Of a DNA stretch of 39,297 nucleotides, positions 1-8,844 are shown piece after piece. The DNA lies in contig SKLY01000194.1 of assembly GCA_007121335.1 (NCBI GenBank), positions 1 to 39,297 on the forward strand, given 5' to 3'. Position 1 is the stretch's first letter. Every line of letters begins with the position of its first letter. The position numbers were made by a program, and so were the translations under genes. This DNA is from Saprospiraceae bacterium. Its GTDB lineage: Bacteria; Bacteroidota; Bacteroidia; Chitinophagales; Saprospiraceae. The notes beneath the pieces were generated by a model. That model did no database searches, was not told the origin of the DNA, and saw only the letters and a program-made list of their open reading frames with translations.

Positions 1-154
1 CCTGCTTCCTTTTGCTCAATCGCTTTTCCGCAATACGTGCAATAAACCAGCCCAGGAAGACAAAGATGGAGAAAATTACCAATGCCCAGGTAAATGCGGG
101 CAGGGCCGCAACCAAATCGCCGTAGTAGTCCAAAAACATTTCTCTCAGTCCCAT
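1..154 (-). CDS. N-terminus of a membrane protein, possibly an MscS-type mechanosensitive channel (partial)
   Basis: The ATG lies at 154-152 on the minus strand, and the frame stays open for 51 codons to the left edge, so only the N-terminus is present. The peptide starts MGLREMFLDYYGDLVAALP, runs into one clear membrane helix (about residues 19-40, rich in W, L, V, I and F), and then a basic stretch (RIAEKRLSKRKQ). A short amphipathic lead, one helix and a basic loop resemble the start of small MscS channels in Bacteroidota. That family call is inferred from general shape only, because the diagnostic pore helix and beta domain lie outside the window. It is transcribed divergently from the CDF transporter gene, with a 148-bp gap. 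A weak -7-like sequence (TATCTTGC, minus strand, 167-174) lies just upstream. Confidence 0.45.
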   Translation of the reverse strand, partial: MGLREMFLDYYGDLVAALPAFTWALVIFSIFVFLGWFIARIAEKRLSKRKQ

Positions 155-281
155 ATTTTTTTGCAAGCAAGATATAAATTTTTGAGCATTATGGCGGATA
201 ATTCTTTCAGTTTCAGCCGACACCCATTCAGAAAAAGAGTGAACTTTTTGACCCTGTTTTCTACTAAATGACAATAGGTAT

Positions 282-289
282 TACCTTTA
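282..289 (+). promoter_or_regulatory. Probable -7 box (TACCTTTA) of the CDF transporter gene
   Basis: TACCTTTA matches seven of eight positions of the Bacteroidota -7 consensus TAnnTTTG. It ends 13 nt before the ATG at 303, implying a very short leader. I see no convincing -33 TTTG at the usual spacing. Confidence 0.45.
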
Positions 290-302
290 TGAAAAATTCA
301 GG

Positions 303-1322
303 ATGAGTTCCGCAGCCGACTACCAGACTCACAGGAAATATCTCAAGGTTATTTTGGGGGTGGGCATTCTGTTGATGTTTGTGAAGTTCTTCACCTGGTG
401 GATCACCAACTCCAATGCAGTTCTCGCTGATGCCCTTGAGAGCATACTCAATATTGGCACCGGATTTTTTGCTCTTTACAGCCTTTACATTTCCAATACT
501 CCCAAAGACAAGAATCACCCCTATGGCCATGGAAAAATAGAGTTTCTTCTCGCGGGCATTGAGGGTGCTTTAATTAGTTTAACTGGCGCATTTATTATCG
601 TAAAATCGGGCTACAATCTGGTTGTCCCCATTGAAGTGACTCAATTGGAAGCGGGAATCGCCCTGACCGTATTTTCCGGGGGAATAAATCTATTGATGGG
701 GTTCGTGTTGTTAAAGCGGGGTAAAATCTTCAACAACCTGGTATTAGAGTCTGAGGCCAGGCACTTGATCTCAGATGGAATGACCTCAGTGGGGTTAATC
801 ATTGGATTGGCACTTATACTTTTGACAGGTCAGGTTTGGCTGGATCAGCTAATTGCAATAGCTATTGGAATATTGATACTTCGATCTGGCTACAAATTAC
901 TCCGCACGGCAATCGCCGGAATTATGGATGAGGCAGACCTCAAATTGGTTACAGAAATTGTCGAAAAGGTCAATAAAACCAGAAAGCCGGAGTGGATAGA
1001 CCTCCACAACTTCAGGGTGATAAAATACGGTTCCAAACTCCACATTGACTGCCATGTGACCATACCCTGGTACTTCAATCAAGTAGAGGCACACGACCTC
1101 ATTGAGGAATTTGAAAGGGAGGTGGATCGCCATTGTGGCGACAGCGTGGAGCTTTTCGTGCACACCGATCCCTGTGAACCTCCGGAGATGTGCAAGATGT
1201 GCGCTGTCAAAAACTGCCCCCATCGAAAGCATCCGCACAAAGTCGTGGTGGAATGGACCGTTGACAATGTCACCCCCAATAAAAAAATATACCTGCAAAA
1301 CGAAGGCTCCGAAGGTGATTAA
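303..1322 (+). CDS. Cation diffusion facilitator (CDF) family transporter with Cys/His-rich C-terminal tail
   Basis: CDF proteins are inner-membrane metal/proton antiporters that export divalent metals such as Zn, Fe or Mn. The 339-residue product has six predicted helices between about residues 14 and 205, the HPYGHGKIE loop (72-80) after helix 2, and a cytoplasmic CDF C-terminal domain (about 210-290). Helix 5 carries the usual H154-x3-D158. Helix 2, in LADALESILN (41-50), has E46 and N50 where the classical D/H-x3-D pair is expected. After the C-terminal domain a tail of about 50 residues adds C291, C297, C300, C305, H307, H310 and H312, which looks like an extra metal site. The ATG at 303 is used because the ATG at 289 in another frame stops at once. 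The next gene is convergent, 40 bp away. Metal specificity cannot be told. Confidence 0.9.
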   Translation: MSSAADYQTHRKYLKVILGVGILLMFVKFFTWWITNSNAVLADALESILNIGTGFFALYSLYISNTPKDKNHPYGHGKIEFLLAGIEGALISLTGAFIIVKSGYNLVVPIEVTQLEAGIALTVFSGGINLLMGFVLLKRGKIFNNLVLESEARHLISDGMTSVGLIIGLALILLTGQVWLDQLIAIAIGILILRSGYKLLRTAIAGIMDEADLKLVTEIVEKVNKTRKPEWIDLHNFRVIKYGSKLHIDCHVTIPWYFNQVEAHDLIEEFEREVDRHCGDSVELFVHTDPCEPPEMCKMCAVKNCPHRKHPHKVVVEWTVDNVTPNKKIYLQNEGSEGD

Positions 1323-1362
1323 CGGGCATTAAAAAAGTCTATCTCTTCTTAATCCTGATGCA

Positions 1363-2796
1363 TCATCGATTTACCGATAGGGTTTTTGAATAAGTTGTCC
1401 CATCCGCTGTGATTCGCAAAGCATAAATCCCGGGTATTAGGTCAGAAATATCAATAGATTGATGATTTGTGGCTGACAGAACGACCTGTCCAGACATGTT
1501 GTAAATATTGACTCTTTCGAAAACACCATCTCCCAGGCCGGAAATAGATAAGTGGTCTGTAGCCGGGTTTGGAAAAACCGATGGAGCGGAGTCAAAGGCA
1601 ATCTCTTCCTCAGTAGATGTTTGGGTAAAAGAATCAAAAAAGGCGATGGTTTCAATAAGAGCCGGTCTGGCACACTGGCCGTGGTCAAAGTTGGGATTCA
1701 GGTCAATCGTCTCCAGGTCAGCAGCCCCATTGGCCCTCATCACAGAATCCGCCAAAATGCTGTTTTCAAAAGGCACCTGATCATCGGCCATGCAATACAT
1801 TATGCGCAAGGGTGCTTCCGGCGCCCAATCATAGGTGTCATTCTCTCTGAGAATTTGATTGATGTGGTAATCGGGATTGTTCCGCATGCTGTCCACAAAA
1901 GCAGGTTGAAAGAGATTTACCGGGTGAAGATTGAAAAAGGAAGTACCCATAGAAATGACCATCCTTATGTTCAGTGCAACCAGATCAATTTCGCCATTGT
2001 AAAAATCCATGGCATCACCGACAAATTGAGGTCTCAATATTTCCGATAAATCGTCATATAAATCACCATAAACTTCCTGATAGCCTAGTAACACATAGGG
2101 GATGTATCCGACAAAAAGGTAATCCTCTTCGGCAAACATATTGTCCAACATCACTTGCGAAATACTGTATGGTCCGGAAAGATGGGTGGCTGCAGTGACT
2201 TCGAATTCTGCTCCCAAATTGGCTTCGAGTTCCCAATGGGTTGCCATCGAAGAATGTCCTCCCTGAGAATAGCCGGTCAAAAACAACTGCCCATTCCACT
2301 CCAACTGCTGGGTTTCAATCCACTGCCGAAATGCGCGAAGCAAATCGATTGAAGCCGAGGCTTGCGTTTCCCGGTGTACATAGGGGTGAAAACCACGGCT
2401 GGTGCCCATGCCCAAAAAGTCGGGAGCGATGGTCATGTAACCTGACGCTCCAATACCCGCATAGGCGTCAAAATCAGTATTTAGATTGGATGGAACAATA
2501 TTCGGAGCTGAGGTCGTACCCCGGTGATATACAACTGCAGGGTAAGCCTCCAAATCCGAATCGGGAATTACAAATAATCCGGAAGCGGTATCAGGCTGGC
2601 CATCAGAGCCCAAAGTCAGGTAGGTAACTCGATAGAAATCGACCCCGTTTCGGATATCAATATCCAGTTGGGCTTCCAACTCTGTTTGAGAACGGGATTC
2701 AAGATACTCAACGGTGAGCAATTCCTGCCCTTGCAAAAAGCTGGAAAAACAAATAAAAATGGCTGCAGTAAGTAAAGAATTTCTAATCATATCCAT
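1363..2796 (-). CDS. Secreted alpha/beta-hydrolase (lipase/esterase-like) with T9SS type A sorting domain
   Basis: A 477-residue exported hydrolase. From the ATG at 2796 (residue 1) it starts with a signal peptide (hydrophobic core in NSLLTAAIFICFSSF, cut near LQGQ). The catalytic region has the nucleophile elbow GYSQGGHSS (Ser177), acid candidates Asp338/Asp339 in CMADDQVPFENS, and His372 in NFDHGQC. This layout resembles the secretory lipase family. The last about 75 residues (VFPNPATDHLSI, then VNIYNMSGQVV, then GIYALRI) form a typical type A T9SS C-terminal domain, so the enzyme should be exported across the outer membrane and anchored or released there. The frame stays open to a TTG at 2856, but that would put 20 polar residues before the signal peptide, so ATG 2796 (or 2790) is preferred. 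A perfect -7 box lies about 110 nt upstream. The substrate is unknown. Confidence 0.88.
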   Translation of the reverse strand: MDMIRNSLLTAAIFICFSSFLQGQELLTVEYLESRSQTELEAQLDIDIRNGVDFYRVTYLTLGSDGQPDTASGLFVIPDSDLEAYPAVVYHRGTTSAPNIVPSNLNTDFDAYAGIGASGYMTIAPDFLGMGTSRGFHPYVHRETQASASIDLLRAFRQWIETQQLEWNGQLFLTGYSQGGHSSMATHWELEANLGAEFEVTAATHLSGPYSISQVMLDNMFAEEDYLFVGYIPYVLLGYQEVYGDLYDDLSEILRPQFVGDAMDFYNGEIDLVALNIRMVISMGTSFFNLHPVNLFQPAFVDSMRNNPDYHINQILRENDTYDWAPEAPLRIMYCMADDQVPFENSILADSVMRANGAADLETIDLNPNFDHGQCARPALIETIAFFDSFTQTSTEEEIAFDSAPSVFPNPATDHLSISGLGDGVFERVNIYNMSGQVVLSATNHQSIDISDLIPGIYALRITADGTTYSKTLSVNR

Positions 2797-2905
2797 TAAC
2801 TTTGAACTATTAAAAAAAGTAAGCTGTCTAAAAATATTATATCTGTAAACGGACAAATACCGTATCCAATCCCATTGACTTCCGGGAAAGGAGTTACAAA
2901 TAGAC

Positions 2906-2913
2906 CAAAGATA
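2906..2913 (-). promoter_or_regulatory. Perfect TAnnTTTG -7 box (TATCTTTG) upstream of the secreted hydrolase gene
   Basis: TATCTTTG read on the minus strand. Transcription would start near 2899, giving a leader of roughly 100 nt to the ATG at 2796. No matching -33 TTTG is obvious. Confidence 0.5.
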
Positions 2914-2951
2914 AGTCCAAAAAGACCTACAGAGTCAGTCATCACTGTTTT

Positions 2952-4031
2952 TTACAAAAAATCAAAGGCTGAGTGAAAGACAGGGCGCGACTTCAACTCT
3001 TTCACTTCCTCTTCAGGAATTCCATCGGCCTTAACCATCATAAAGCTGTCACCTTCGTCGGTAAAGCGATTTAGAATACCCAATTTTCCGGTTGCGTGCA
3101 ATTGTTTGTACACCGGGGCTTTTTGATCCGCCCAATAAATGGCAGAATTAGTATCGTGTTCCTTCATCAGGTGGCTGACCAATTTGAGAAACTCCCACTC
3201 GCAGCCCGGCCTGTAATAAATTCCGTCCAGGCCGAGGAATACAAAATTCTTTGGATTGAAAATCTTTTTGAAAACGGGAATATATGGGACAAGTTTAAGG
3301 AGTAATTTAAGCCACTTGCCACCCACATTTTTTATTACCCATCGGGCTTTTTGGACCTGGACTCCGGCAACTGGTTCCCCATTTTTCATATAGACGTAAT
3401 AGGGTTCTTTGAAGATGGAGTCAAAGTGCACAAAGCTGTAATCGCGATAAAACTCCTCCAATTCCCGGCGTACCATTTTCTTGAGGTCAGGACTTTCTAC
3501 TCGCTGAACGTTTTTATTCCTGCGGGGAAAAAACCGACTCATACCCACAGTTTTTATTCGGCAAAAAGGCTCGTAACCGAGGCTGTTGACCAGGCGATAG
3601 GATTGCCTGTTTCTGTGCTCGACCACTCCGACAAAGAGGGTGGGCATTTTTTCACGCTCCTGCATGATACGCATGGTTTCTATGGAGTACCTGGCAGTCA
3701 ATTTTTTATCCCTGTATTCTGGTACCGCAAAAAGGTATCTTACCGCAAAGTAATTGTGGTCCAAATCACCTGTTTTCACCTTTCGATTGATAAACAGGCA
3801 CATGGCAGCTCTTTTATCGTCGTAAAGAAGCTCCACAAAATTCGGCTTGTCCAGTAATTCAAGCCGCTGTCTGGAGTCTTTGTGCTGATATTGGTTATCA
3901 CCGGTTCCCCATAAGACATCGTCAAATAGCTGTACCACCTCATCGCTTATTTCTTTGGAAAGCACCAGTTTTTTATTGCCGGCCTCAAAGAGTATCTCTT
4001 TGTCAATCAGTTGCTTATCGGTTTCAGACAT
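2952..4031 (-). CDS. GNAT-like acetyltransferase fold protein
   Basis: A 359-residue cytoplasmic protein. Residues about 60-160 look like a GNAT domain: a strand containing YFAVRYLFAVPEYRDKKL (about 94-111), where GNATs carry their beta4 and acetyl-CoA loop, then a helix, and NRQSYRLVNSLGYEP (141-155), the typical alpha4/beta7 ending. The C-terminal half (about 165-359) may be a second diverged GNAT-like half, with LGLDGIYYRPGCEWEFLKL in it, but I cannot assign it firmly. No canonical Q/RxxGxG/A signature is visible, so acetyl-CoA binding is not certain. The frame extends to a GTG at 4067. The ATG at 4031 is preferred because a near-match -7 box (TTTATTTG, minus strand, about 4067-4074) would start transcription downstream of that GTG. 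The substrate is unknown. Confidence 0.6.
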   Translation of the reverse strand: MSETDKQLIDKEILFEAGNKKLVLSKEISDEVVQLFDDVLWGTGDNQYQHKDSRQRLELLDKPNFVELLYDDKRAAMCLFINRKVKTGDLDHNYFAVRYLFAVPEYRDKKLTARYSIETMRIMQEREKMPTLFVGVVEHRNRQSYRLVNSLGYEPFCRIKTVGMSRFFPRRNKNVQRVESPDLKKMVRRELEEFYRDYSFVHFDSIFKEPYYVYMKNGEPVAGVQVQKARWVIKNVGGKWLKLLLKLVPYIPVFKKIFNPKNFVFLGLDGIYYRPGCEWEFLKLVSHLMKEHDTNSAIYWADQKAPVYKQLHATGKLGILNRFTDEGDSFMMVKADGIPEEEVKELKSRPVFHSAFDFL

Positions 4032-4208
4032 ATTTCCGGAAAAACTGTTAAGAATGTATTCAACCACAAATAAACCTTAAAATTAGGAATATTTTCCCAA
4101 TCATGAAGAATCTGTAGGGCTCAATATTGCAGCTATTGTTAATTTGGCGGCGTCAATCTGACCGGATTTAGTTGAGCTTAGTGGATAAGTGAAGCACCGG
4201 AAAGGATG

Positions 4209-4216
4209 TAACTTTG
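4209..4216 (+). promoter_or_regulatory. Perfect TAnnTTTG -7 box (TAACTTTG) of the polyprenyl synthetase gene
   Basis: TAACTTTG lies 35 nt before the ATG at 4252, giving a leader of about 30 nt. A clear -33 TTTG at the normal spacing is not seen. Confidence 0.6.
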
Positions 4217-4251
4217 GAAAAAGACCGTAACAGGCAAAAAAACATAAGCCC

Positions 4252-5232
4252 ATGGAAATCCTCAATCAATTCAAACGAGATTTTGACGAATACCTAAAGG
4301 ACTATTTGGATGAACTGCCGGAAAAACCTGAGCAGCTATACGGAGCGGTGAGATATGCTATGGAGGCGCCGGCCAAGCGGCTGCGACCCATGGCCGTCTT
4401 GCTGGGATATTATTTATTCAAGGATGATTACGAGCAAGCACTTCCCATGGCCCTTTCCGTTGAGATTTTTCACAATTTCACCCTGGTTCACGACGACATC
4501 ATGGACGATGCCCACATACGGAGAGGGCAGCCATCAATCCACCAAAAGTATGGAACCAATACGGCTATTTTGGTAGGCGATGTGATGATGATTCACGCCT
4601 TCAGAGTTCTATTGGCGTTGGACGAGGAGGTCAATTTGGACCTGATTATGGATTACTACACTGAAATGGGCGGAGGCGTTTGTGAAGGGCAGATTTACGA
4701 CATGGCATTTGAAAGCATGGAGGAAATCACCAGTGATGACTACATGGAAATGGTGGGACTCAAAACAGCCGTTCTGCTTGGATTGGCATTAAACTCAGGC
4801 GCGCTCATTGCCGGAGTAGAGGAAAAAAAAGCAGCCAGTTTGTTCGAATACGGCTACGCGGTGGGAGTCGCATTCCAAATTATGGACGATTGGCTGGATG
4901 CGTTTGGAGATGAGAAACTCACCGGAAAAAGAAAGGGTGGCGATATCAGGCAAGGTAAAAAAACATGGCTGTGGATAATGGCTATTGAGGCAGCTGAGGA
5001 GGAAGACCGGGAATTCCTGAAAAAGGTAATAAGGACCAGGCCGGTGAGTGAAAAAGATGTAGATCGGGTGCTCGAGTTGTACAAACTTTACAATGTCGAT
5101 GAATTGATACTTGAATTCTCCTCTAAGCTACTGGACGATGTGTCTGAGAAGGTCTCTGATCTCAATCTGCCCGAAGACAAGACAAGGCTTTTGAAGGGAT
5201 TTGGTGAGCAGCTGGTAAACAGGGAAATGTAG
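4252..5232 (+). CDS. Short-chain polyprenyl diphosphate synthase (farnesyl/geranylgeranyl type)
   Basis: This trans-prenyltransferase condenses isopentenyl diphosphate with allylic diphosphates in the cytoplasm to supply C15-C20 precursors for quinones, carotenoids or other isoprenoids. In the 326-residue protein the first Asp-rich motif is D81-D82-x-x-D85 in LVHDDIMDDAHIRRGQPS. The second is D212-D213-x-x-D216 in QIMDDWLDAFGD. KRLRP (42-46) is the usual IPP-binding stretch. F76 sits five residues before the first motif, and the motif lacks the two-residue insertion of typical bacterial farnesyl synthases, which leans toward a geranylgeranyl-type product. This is an inference and product length needs assay. 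The gene has its own -7 box and is convergent with parC. Confidence 0.93.
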   Translation: MEILNQFKRDFDEYLKDYLDELPEKPEQLYGAVRYAMEAPAKRLRPMAVLLGYYLFKDDYEQALPMALSVEIFHNFTLVHDDIMDDAHIRRGQPSIHQKYGTNTAILVGDVMMIHAFRVLLALDEEVNLDLIMDYYTEMGGGVCEGQIYDMAFESMEEITSDDYMEMVGLKTAVLLGLALNSGALIAGVEEKKAASLFEYGYAVGVAFQIMDDWLDAFGDEKLTGKRKGGDIRQGKKTWLWIMAIEAAEEEDREFLKKVIRTRPVSEKDVDRVLELYKLYNVDELILEFSSKLLDDVSEKVSDLNLPEDKTRLLKGFGEQLVNREM

Positions 5233-5294
5233 TATGCTGGTTGGGGTCGTGGTTCTGCCCGAATCAGGCTCCTGATCACTTCCTTCAACAGCAA

Positions 5295-7937
5295 TCACTC
5301 GTCAAAAAGACTACCCTGCTTGCCATCATTGACATCCAGGTCAACGGAATCACCCGGTTTTAGATTTTCAGACCCCGAATCATCGTCGTTCTTCTTTTCA
5401 TCTTTTGGCTCAGATCCCTCACTAATCATCTTGATCGAACTGATTTTGTCATCGTGCAACCTGTTGCCGAGTGCCTTCCATCCTTTCACATCAATGAAAT
5501 CTGCAAGTGCCACCTTGTCGACCTCTTTATTTTTACCCTTACCATGTGAAAAGGACACCAGAGGATTCGGAGCAAAACTCGCGAAGTACAATTTGCTGGA
5601 CCTGTGGTCGGAAATAAAGGAGAATTCCTGGTCCAGGGAGGAGGTTTCTATATTGAACCGCTTAACAAGGGTCCACTTTTTCTCCCCTTCGTAATAAACA
5701 GCACTGACAACCTGATTAGGCACGAATTTTTTCACTTCAATGAGCCGGTCCAGATCAAAACGGGTATTTTCATCTGGAGCAGTAACCAGGTAAGTTCCTG
5801 CTTTGTATAGAGCAATGATGTGATCACCGGTATCAAATTCACCGAGGAATTTACCCCTTTCATCCGTATTTATGCGACCGCTCACTTCGTCCATCCAGTA
5901 TTTGATTGCACCGAGAGTAGATTTGCCCACCTCCTTAAGCGAGACTTTTCTCACCGGGTATTTTGTCACAGTATTTCCCTTACTGCCACGACCTTTGATG
6001 CTCAGCTCTCCGAAATCAAATTCAAAGACTTTGTTGCGTGCCCTGCAGGCAGGACTCAGGTATATGGTCAGCACTTCAGCTTCTCCATTGGGATTTTCGC
6101 TGAGGTAGAGAACTTTCGAGCCCTTTTCGCCCGTTATCATTTGGTAATCCTTATCGCGCGTAATGGATTTCACATGAAAACGCTTGGCGTAAGTATTTCC
6201 GGTTTTTCCATCCCGGTAGAGCATGTTGTAGGTAGTGCGGTCGTCCCCTCTCTTCCATACATTGGCCAGCATAATATCCTTACCCACGAAGGACTTATCC
6301 TCAATTCTCGTCACGCGCATCTTCCCATCCCGCTTAAACACGATGATGTCATCAATATCGGAACAATCGCAGACGTATTCGTCTTTTTTAAGCCCGGAGC
6401 CGATAAATCCGTCTTTGTAGTTGACGTATAATTTGGCATTGTTGGCGACCACCTGAGTGGCTTCAATGTTCTCAAAACTGGTGATCTCGGTTTTCCGTTC
6501 TCGCTCCTTACCGTATTTTTTCAGTAAGTCTTTAAAGTAGGCAATGGTGTAATCAGTGAGATTTTCAATGTGGTGTTCAGTCTCGGCAATTTGGTCCTCC
6601 AGATCACTGATAAACTGATCCGCCTTAAATTCATTGTATTTAGAAATACGCCTGATCTTAATTTCCGTTAATTTATGTACATCCTCATCGGAAATATTGC
6701 GGTTCAGGATCAGCATCTTTTCTTCCGCGGGATTCGGGTTCTCTGGACATTTCACGTATTTGTACATGCCCTTCCTGACCACATCGATAACCTCCTCCCA
6801 GCTTTCGCACTCTTCGATGTCCCGGTAAATCCTCTGTGAGATGAATATTTTTTCCAGACTGGCGTGGAACCATCTGGCTTCAAGTTCCCCCAATTTTATT
6901 TCCAGTTCCCAACCCAGCAGGTGCCTGGTTCGCTCTGCATCCATTCTAAGGATCTCATCCACTCCAAGGAATTGGGGAACCCCATCTACAATAATGCAGG
7001 CATTGGGCGAGACAGAAACTTCGCAATTAGAAAAAGCATACAGCGCATCCATGGTAACCTCCGGAGAGACATTGGGGGCGAGTTCGATCAGTATTTCCAC
7101 ATCCTTCGCCGTGTTGTCGATGATGCGTTTTATCTTGATCAATCCCTTGTCCCCTGCTTTTACAATACTGTCGATGAGAGAAGTAGTGGTGGTGCCGTAT
7201 GGGATTTCCTTTATTGCAATGTGTTTTTTATCCACCTGTTCGATTCTGGCGCGCACCTTAATCCTGCCTCCTCGCTTTCCCTGGTTGTAATCACTTGCAT
7301 CCATCAAACCACCTGTCAGGAAATCCGGGAATATCTCAACTTTTTTGCCTTTGAGAACATCAAAACAGGCCGCTATCAGCTCCTTAAAATTATGTGGCAA
7401 GACTCGAGTTGAGAGACCCACTGCGATTCCTTCAGTTCCCATTGCAAGAAGTAGTGGGAATTTTGCGGGAAGAGCAACCGGTTCCTGATTCCTGCCATCG
7501 TAAGTCAATTGCCACTCAGTGGTGTCCTTGTTGAAGAGCACCTCCCTGGCAAAAGGCGTTAGCCGCGCTTCGATATACCTCGCGGCAGCAGCACTGTCTC
7601 CAGTCCGCATATCTCCCCAGTTTCCCTGGCAATCGATCAAAAGTTCTTTTTGTCCGAGTGTCACCAGTGCATCGCCAATGGCTGCATCACCGTGCGGGTG
7701 GTACTGCATACAGTGCCCGATGAGATTGGCAACTTTGTGGTACCTGCCATCGTCCTTTTGAAACATGCTGTGCAAAATCCTGCGCTGAACCGGTTTGAGA
7801 CCATCCCTGGCCTCGGGAACCGCCCTCTCTAAAATCACATAGCTGGCATAATCAATGAAATACTTTTTAAACATCCCCTTGAGCGAGCCACCCTCATTAA
7901 GGTCTATATCTTTATGCACGGCATTCTTGTCCGACAT
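5295..7937 (-). CDS. parC: DNA topoisomerase IV subunit A
   Basis: The cutting and rejoining subunit of topoisomerase IV, which decatenates daughter chromosomes. From the ATG at 7937 the protein has 880 residues. The breakage-reunion domain has RDGLKPVQRRILH (about 44-56), YHPHGDAAIGDA and the active-site Tyr121 in AAARYIEARLTPF. The C-terminal third carries GyrA-type propeller repeats, then an acidic tail (DEKKNDDDSGSENLKPGDS). At the quinolone-contact position equivalent to GyrA Ser83 there is Ala85, and the Asp87 equivalent is Asp89. The frame runs to a TTG at 7946, but ATG 7937 (MSDKNAV) is the natural start. No parE lies beside it. A perfect -7 box is about 80 nt upstream, and the gene is divergent from the sigma factor. 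GyrA is less likely because of the long Bacteroidota ParC-type tail and the HPHGDAAIGDA form. Confidence 0.93.
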   Translation of the reverse strand: MSDKNAVHKDIDLNEGGSLKGMFKKYFIDYASYVILERAVPEARDGLKPVQRRILHSMFQKDDGRYHKVANLIGHCMQYHPHGDAAIGDALVTLGQKELLIDCQGNWGDMRTGDSAAAARYIEARLTPFAREVLFNKDTTEWQLTYDGRNQEPVALPAKFPLLLAMGTEGIAVGLSTRVLPHNFKELIAACFDVLKGKKVEIFPDFLTGGLMDASDYNQGKRGGRIKVRARIEQVDKKHIAIKEIPYGTTTTSLIDSIVKAGDKGLIKIKRIIDNTAKDVEILIELAPNVSPEVTMDALYAFSNCEVSVSPNACIIVDGVPQFLGVDEILRMDAERTRHLLGWELEIKLGELEARWFHASLEKIFISQRIYRDIEECESWEEVIDVVRKGMYKYVKCPENPNPAEEKMLILNRNISDEDVHKLTEIKIRRISKYNEFKADQFISDLEDQIAETEHHIENLTDYTIAYFKDLLKKYGKERERKTEITSFENIEATQVVANNAKLYVNYKDGFIGSGLKKDEYVCDCSDIDDIIVFKRDGKMRVTRIEDKSFVGKDIMLANVWKRGDDRTTYNMLYRDGKTGNTYAKRFHVKSITRDKDYQMITGEKGSKVLYLSENPNGEAEVLTIYLSPACRARNKVFEFDFGELSIKGRGSKGNTVTKYPVRKVSLKEVGKSTLGAIKYWMDEVSGRINTDERGKFLGEFDTGDHIIALYKAGTYLVTAPDENTRFDLDRLIEVKKFVPNQVVSAVYYEGEKKWTLVKRFNIETSSLDQEFSFISDHRSSKLYFASFAPNPLVSFSHGKGKNKEVDKVALADFIDVKGWKALGNRLHDDKISSIKMISEGSEPKDEKKNDDDSGSENLKPGDSVDLDVNDGKQGSLFDE

Positions 7938-8015
7938 CAGTCTCAAATTTGATTAATGTTCAATAACCCCGGAAGCGGTCTGAATATTTTGCATCCAATC
8001 ACCGGTAATAGAAGA

Positions 8016-8023
8016 CAAAGGTA
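8016..8023 (-). promoter_or_regulatory. Perfect TAnnTTTG -7 box (TACCTTTG) of parC
   Basis: TACCTTTG on the minus strand gives a start near 8009 and a leader of about 70 nt before the parC ATG at 7937. Confidence 0.6.
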
Positions 8024-8252
8024 GTATATAAAATTTTATAATCTGTCATGCTATTGTGCCATATTACCTGAAGTTTAGGGAAGTATTCTTCTGTATGGAA
8101 TTGATTTCCGGACAAATATTGTAAGAAATTTGTGGCTACTTTCCCCTAATGAATTGAGAAATAGAACTTTTCAATAGAAATTAAGGACCCGGATCATTTT
8201 CACGATGACGAGAAAAAAGGAAGCAAATTCAGCCAATTATCCGTTTCATTAG

Positions 8253-8260
8253 TATCTTTA
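8253..8260 (+). promoter_or_regulatory. -7-like box (TATCTTTA) at the ECF sigma gene
   Basis: TATCTTTA matches seven of eight consensus positions and overlaps the first possible ATG (8260). If used, transcription starts near 8267 and the sigma protein must begin at the next in-frame ATG, 8287. Confidence 0.4.
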
Positions 8261-8286
8261 TGGAAACAATCCATAAAAACAGCGTT

Positions 8287-8844
8287 ATGGGCATTTCTAT
8301 TCAACTGGGACTGAGTGAAGAGGAGTTTATCACTGCCCTGATAAACCGTGAAAAGTGGGCACAAAAGGCAGTTTATGAAGAGATGTACTCCGATTTGTTG
8401 TTGGTTTGCCTCAGGTATGCCAGTAACAACCAGGATGCACTCGACATTCTCCACGATGGCTTCATCAAGGTATTCAGGAATATATCAAAGTACAAGGTTG
8501 GCACATCCTTTGAATCCTGGATGAGGAGGATAATGATAAATACTTCCATCGATTATTACCGAAGGGAAAAGCGAAGATGGACCGAGGATATTGAGAATGC
8601 ACACCATTTAAGTGGCCCATCAGATGGAGCCCTGGAGCAAATGGGTGAAAAGGAAATCCTTCAGGCCATTCAAAGCCTCAGTCCGGCTTACAGAATGGTA
8701 TTTAACCTCTATGTGATCGAGGGATATTCGCATCGTGAAATAGCAGATGTATTGAATATCAATGAGAGCACATCTCGCTCCAATCTGGTAAAAGCCAGGT
8801 CAAAATTGAGGAATATTGTAGAGTTGAAAAAAGATATGAAATAA
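8287..8844 (+). CDS. RNA polymerase ECF-type sigma-70 factor
   Basis: A 185-residue group 4 (ECF) sigma factor that would redirect RNA polymerase to a special promoter set. Region 2 covers about residues 25-95, with ALDILHDGFIKVFRNISKY for core binding and SFESWMRRIMINTSIDYYRR for -10 recognition. Region 4 covers about 125-178, with the helix-turn-helix YSHREIADVLNINESTSRSN. There is no C-terminal extension. The upstream ATG at 8260 would add nine residues. ATG 8287 is preferred because the -7-like box overlaps 8260 and the family normally starts close to LSEEEF. The TAA at 8842-8844 directly abuts the ATG of the next gene, which suggests translational coupling and a sigma/regulator pair. No separate FecR- or RseA-type anti-sigma gene is present. 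Confidence 0.9.
   Translation: MGISIQLGLSEEEFITALINREKWAQKAVYEEMYSDLLLVCLRYASNNQDALDILHDGFIKVFRNISKYKVGTSFESWMRRIMINTSIDYYRREKRRWTEDIENAHHLSGPSDGALEQMGEKEILQAIQSLSPAYRMVFNLYVIEGYSHREIADVLNINESTSRSNLVKARSKLRNIVELKKDMK

Larger units (their letters stand above)
7938..8286. other. Divergent intergenic region between parC and the ECF sigma gene
   Basis: About 320-350 bp, AT-rich. It holds the parC -7 box (8016-8023, minus strand) and a -7-like box near the sigma gene (8253-8260, plus strand). I see no long inverted repeat, RNA gene or convincing small reading frame. It is the natural place for an autoregulated sigma-factor promoter. Confidence 0.5.

Noticed and set aside
1508-2627. Several plus-strand frames opposite the secreted hydrolase
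   Set aside because: They lack domains and promoters and are shadows of a gene with clear signal peptide, catalytic triad and sorting domain.
5250-5290. Short inverted repeat (ATCAGG-CT-CCTGAT) between the polyprenyl synthetase and parC stops
   Set aside because: Only six pairs, a two-base loop and no U-run; too weak to call a terminator.
7670-7705. Ala at the GyrA Ser83-equivalent position of ParC as a quinolone-resistance mutation
   Set aside because: HPHGDA forms are, as far as I recall, usual for ParC in this phylum, so it cannot be read as an acquired change.
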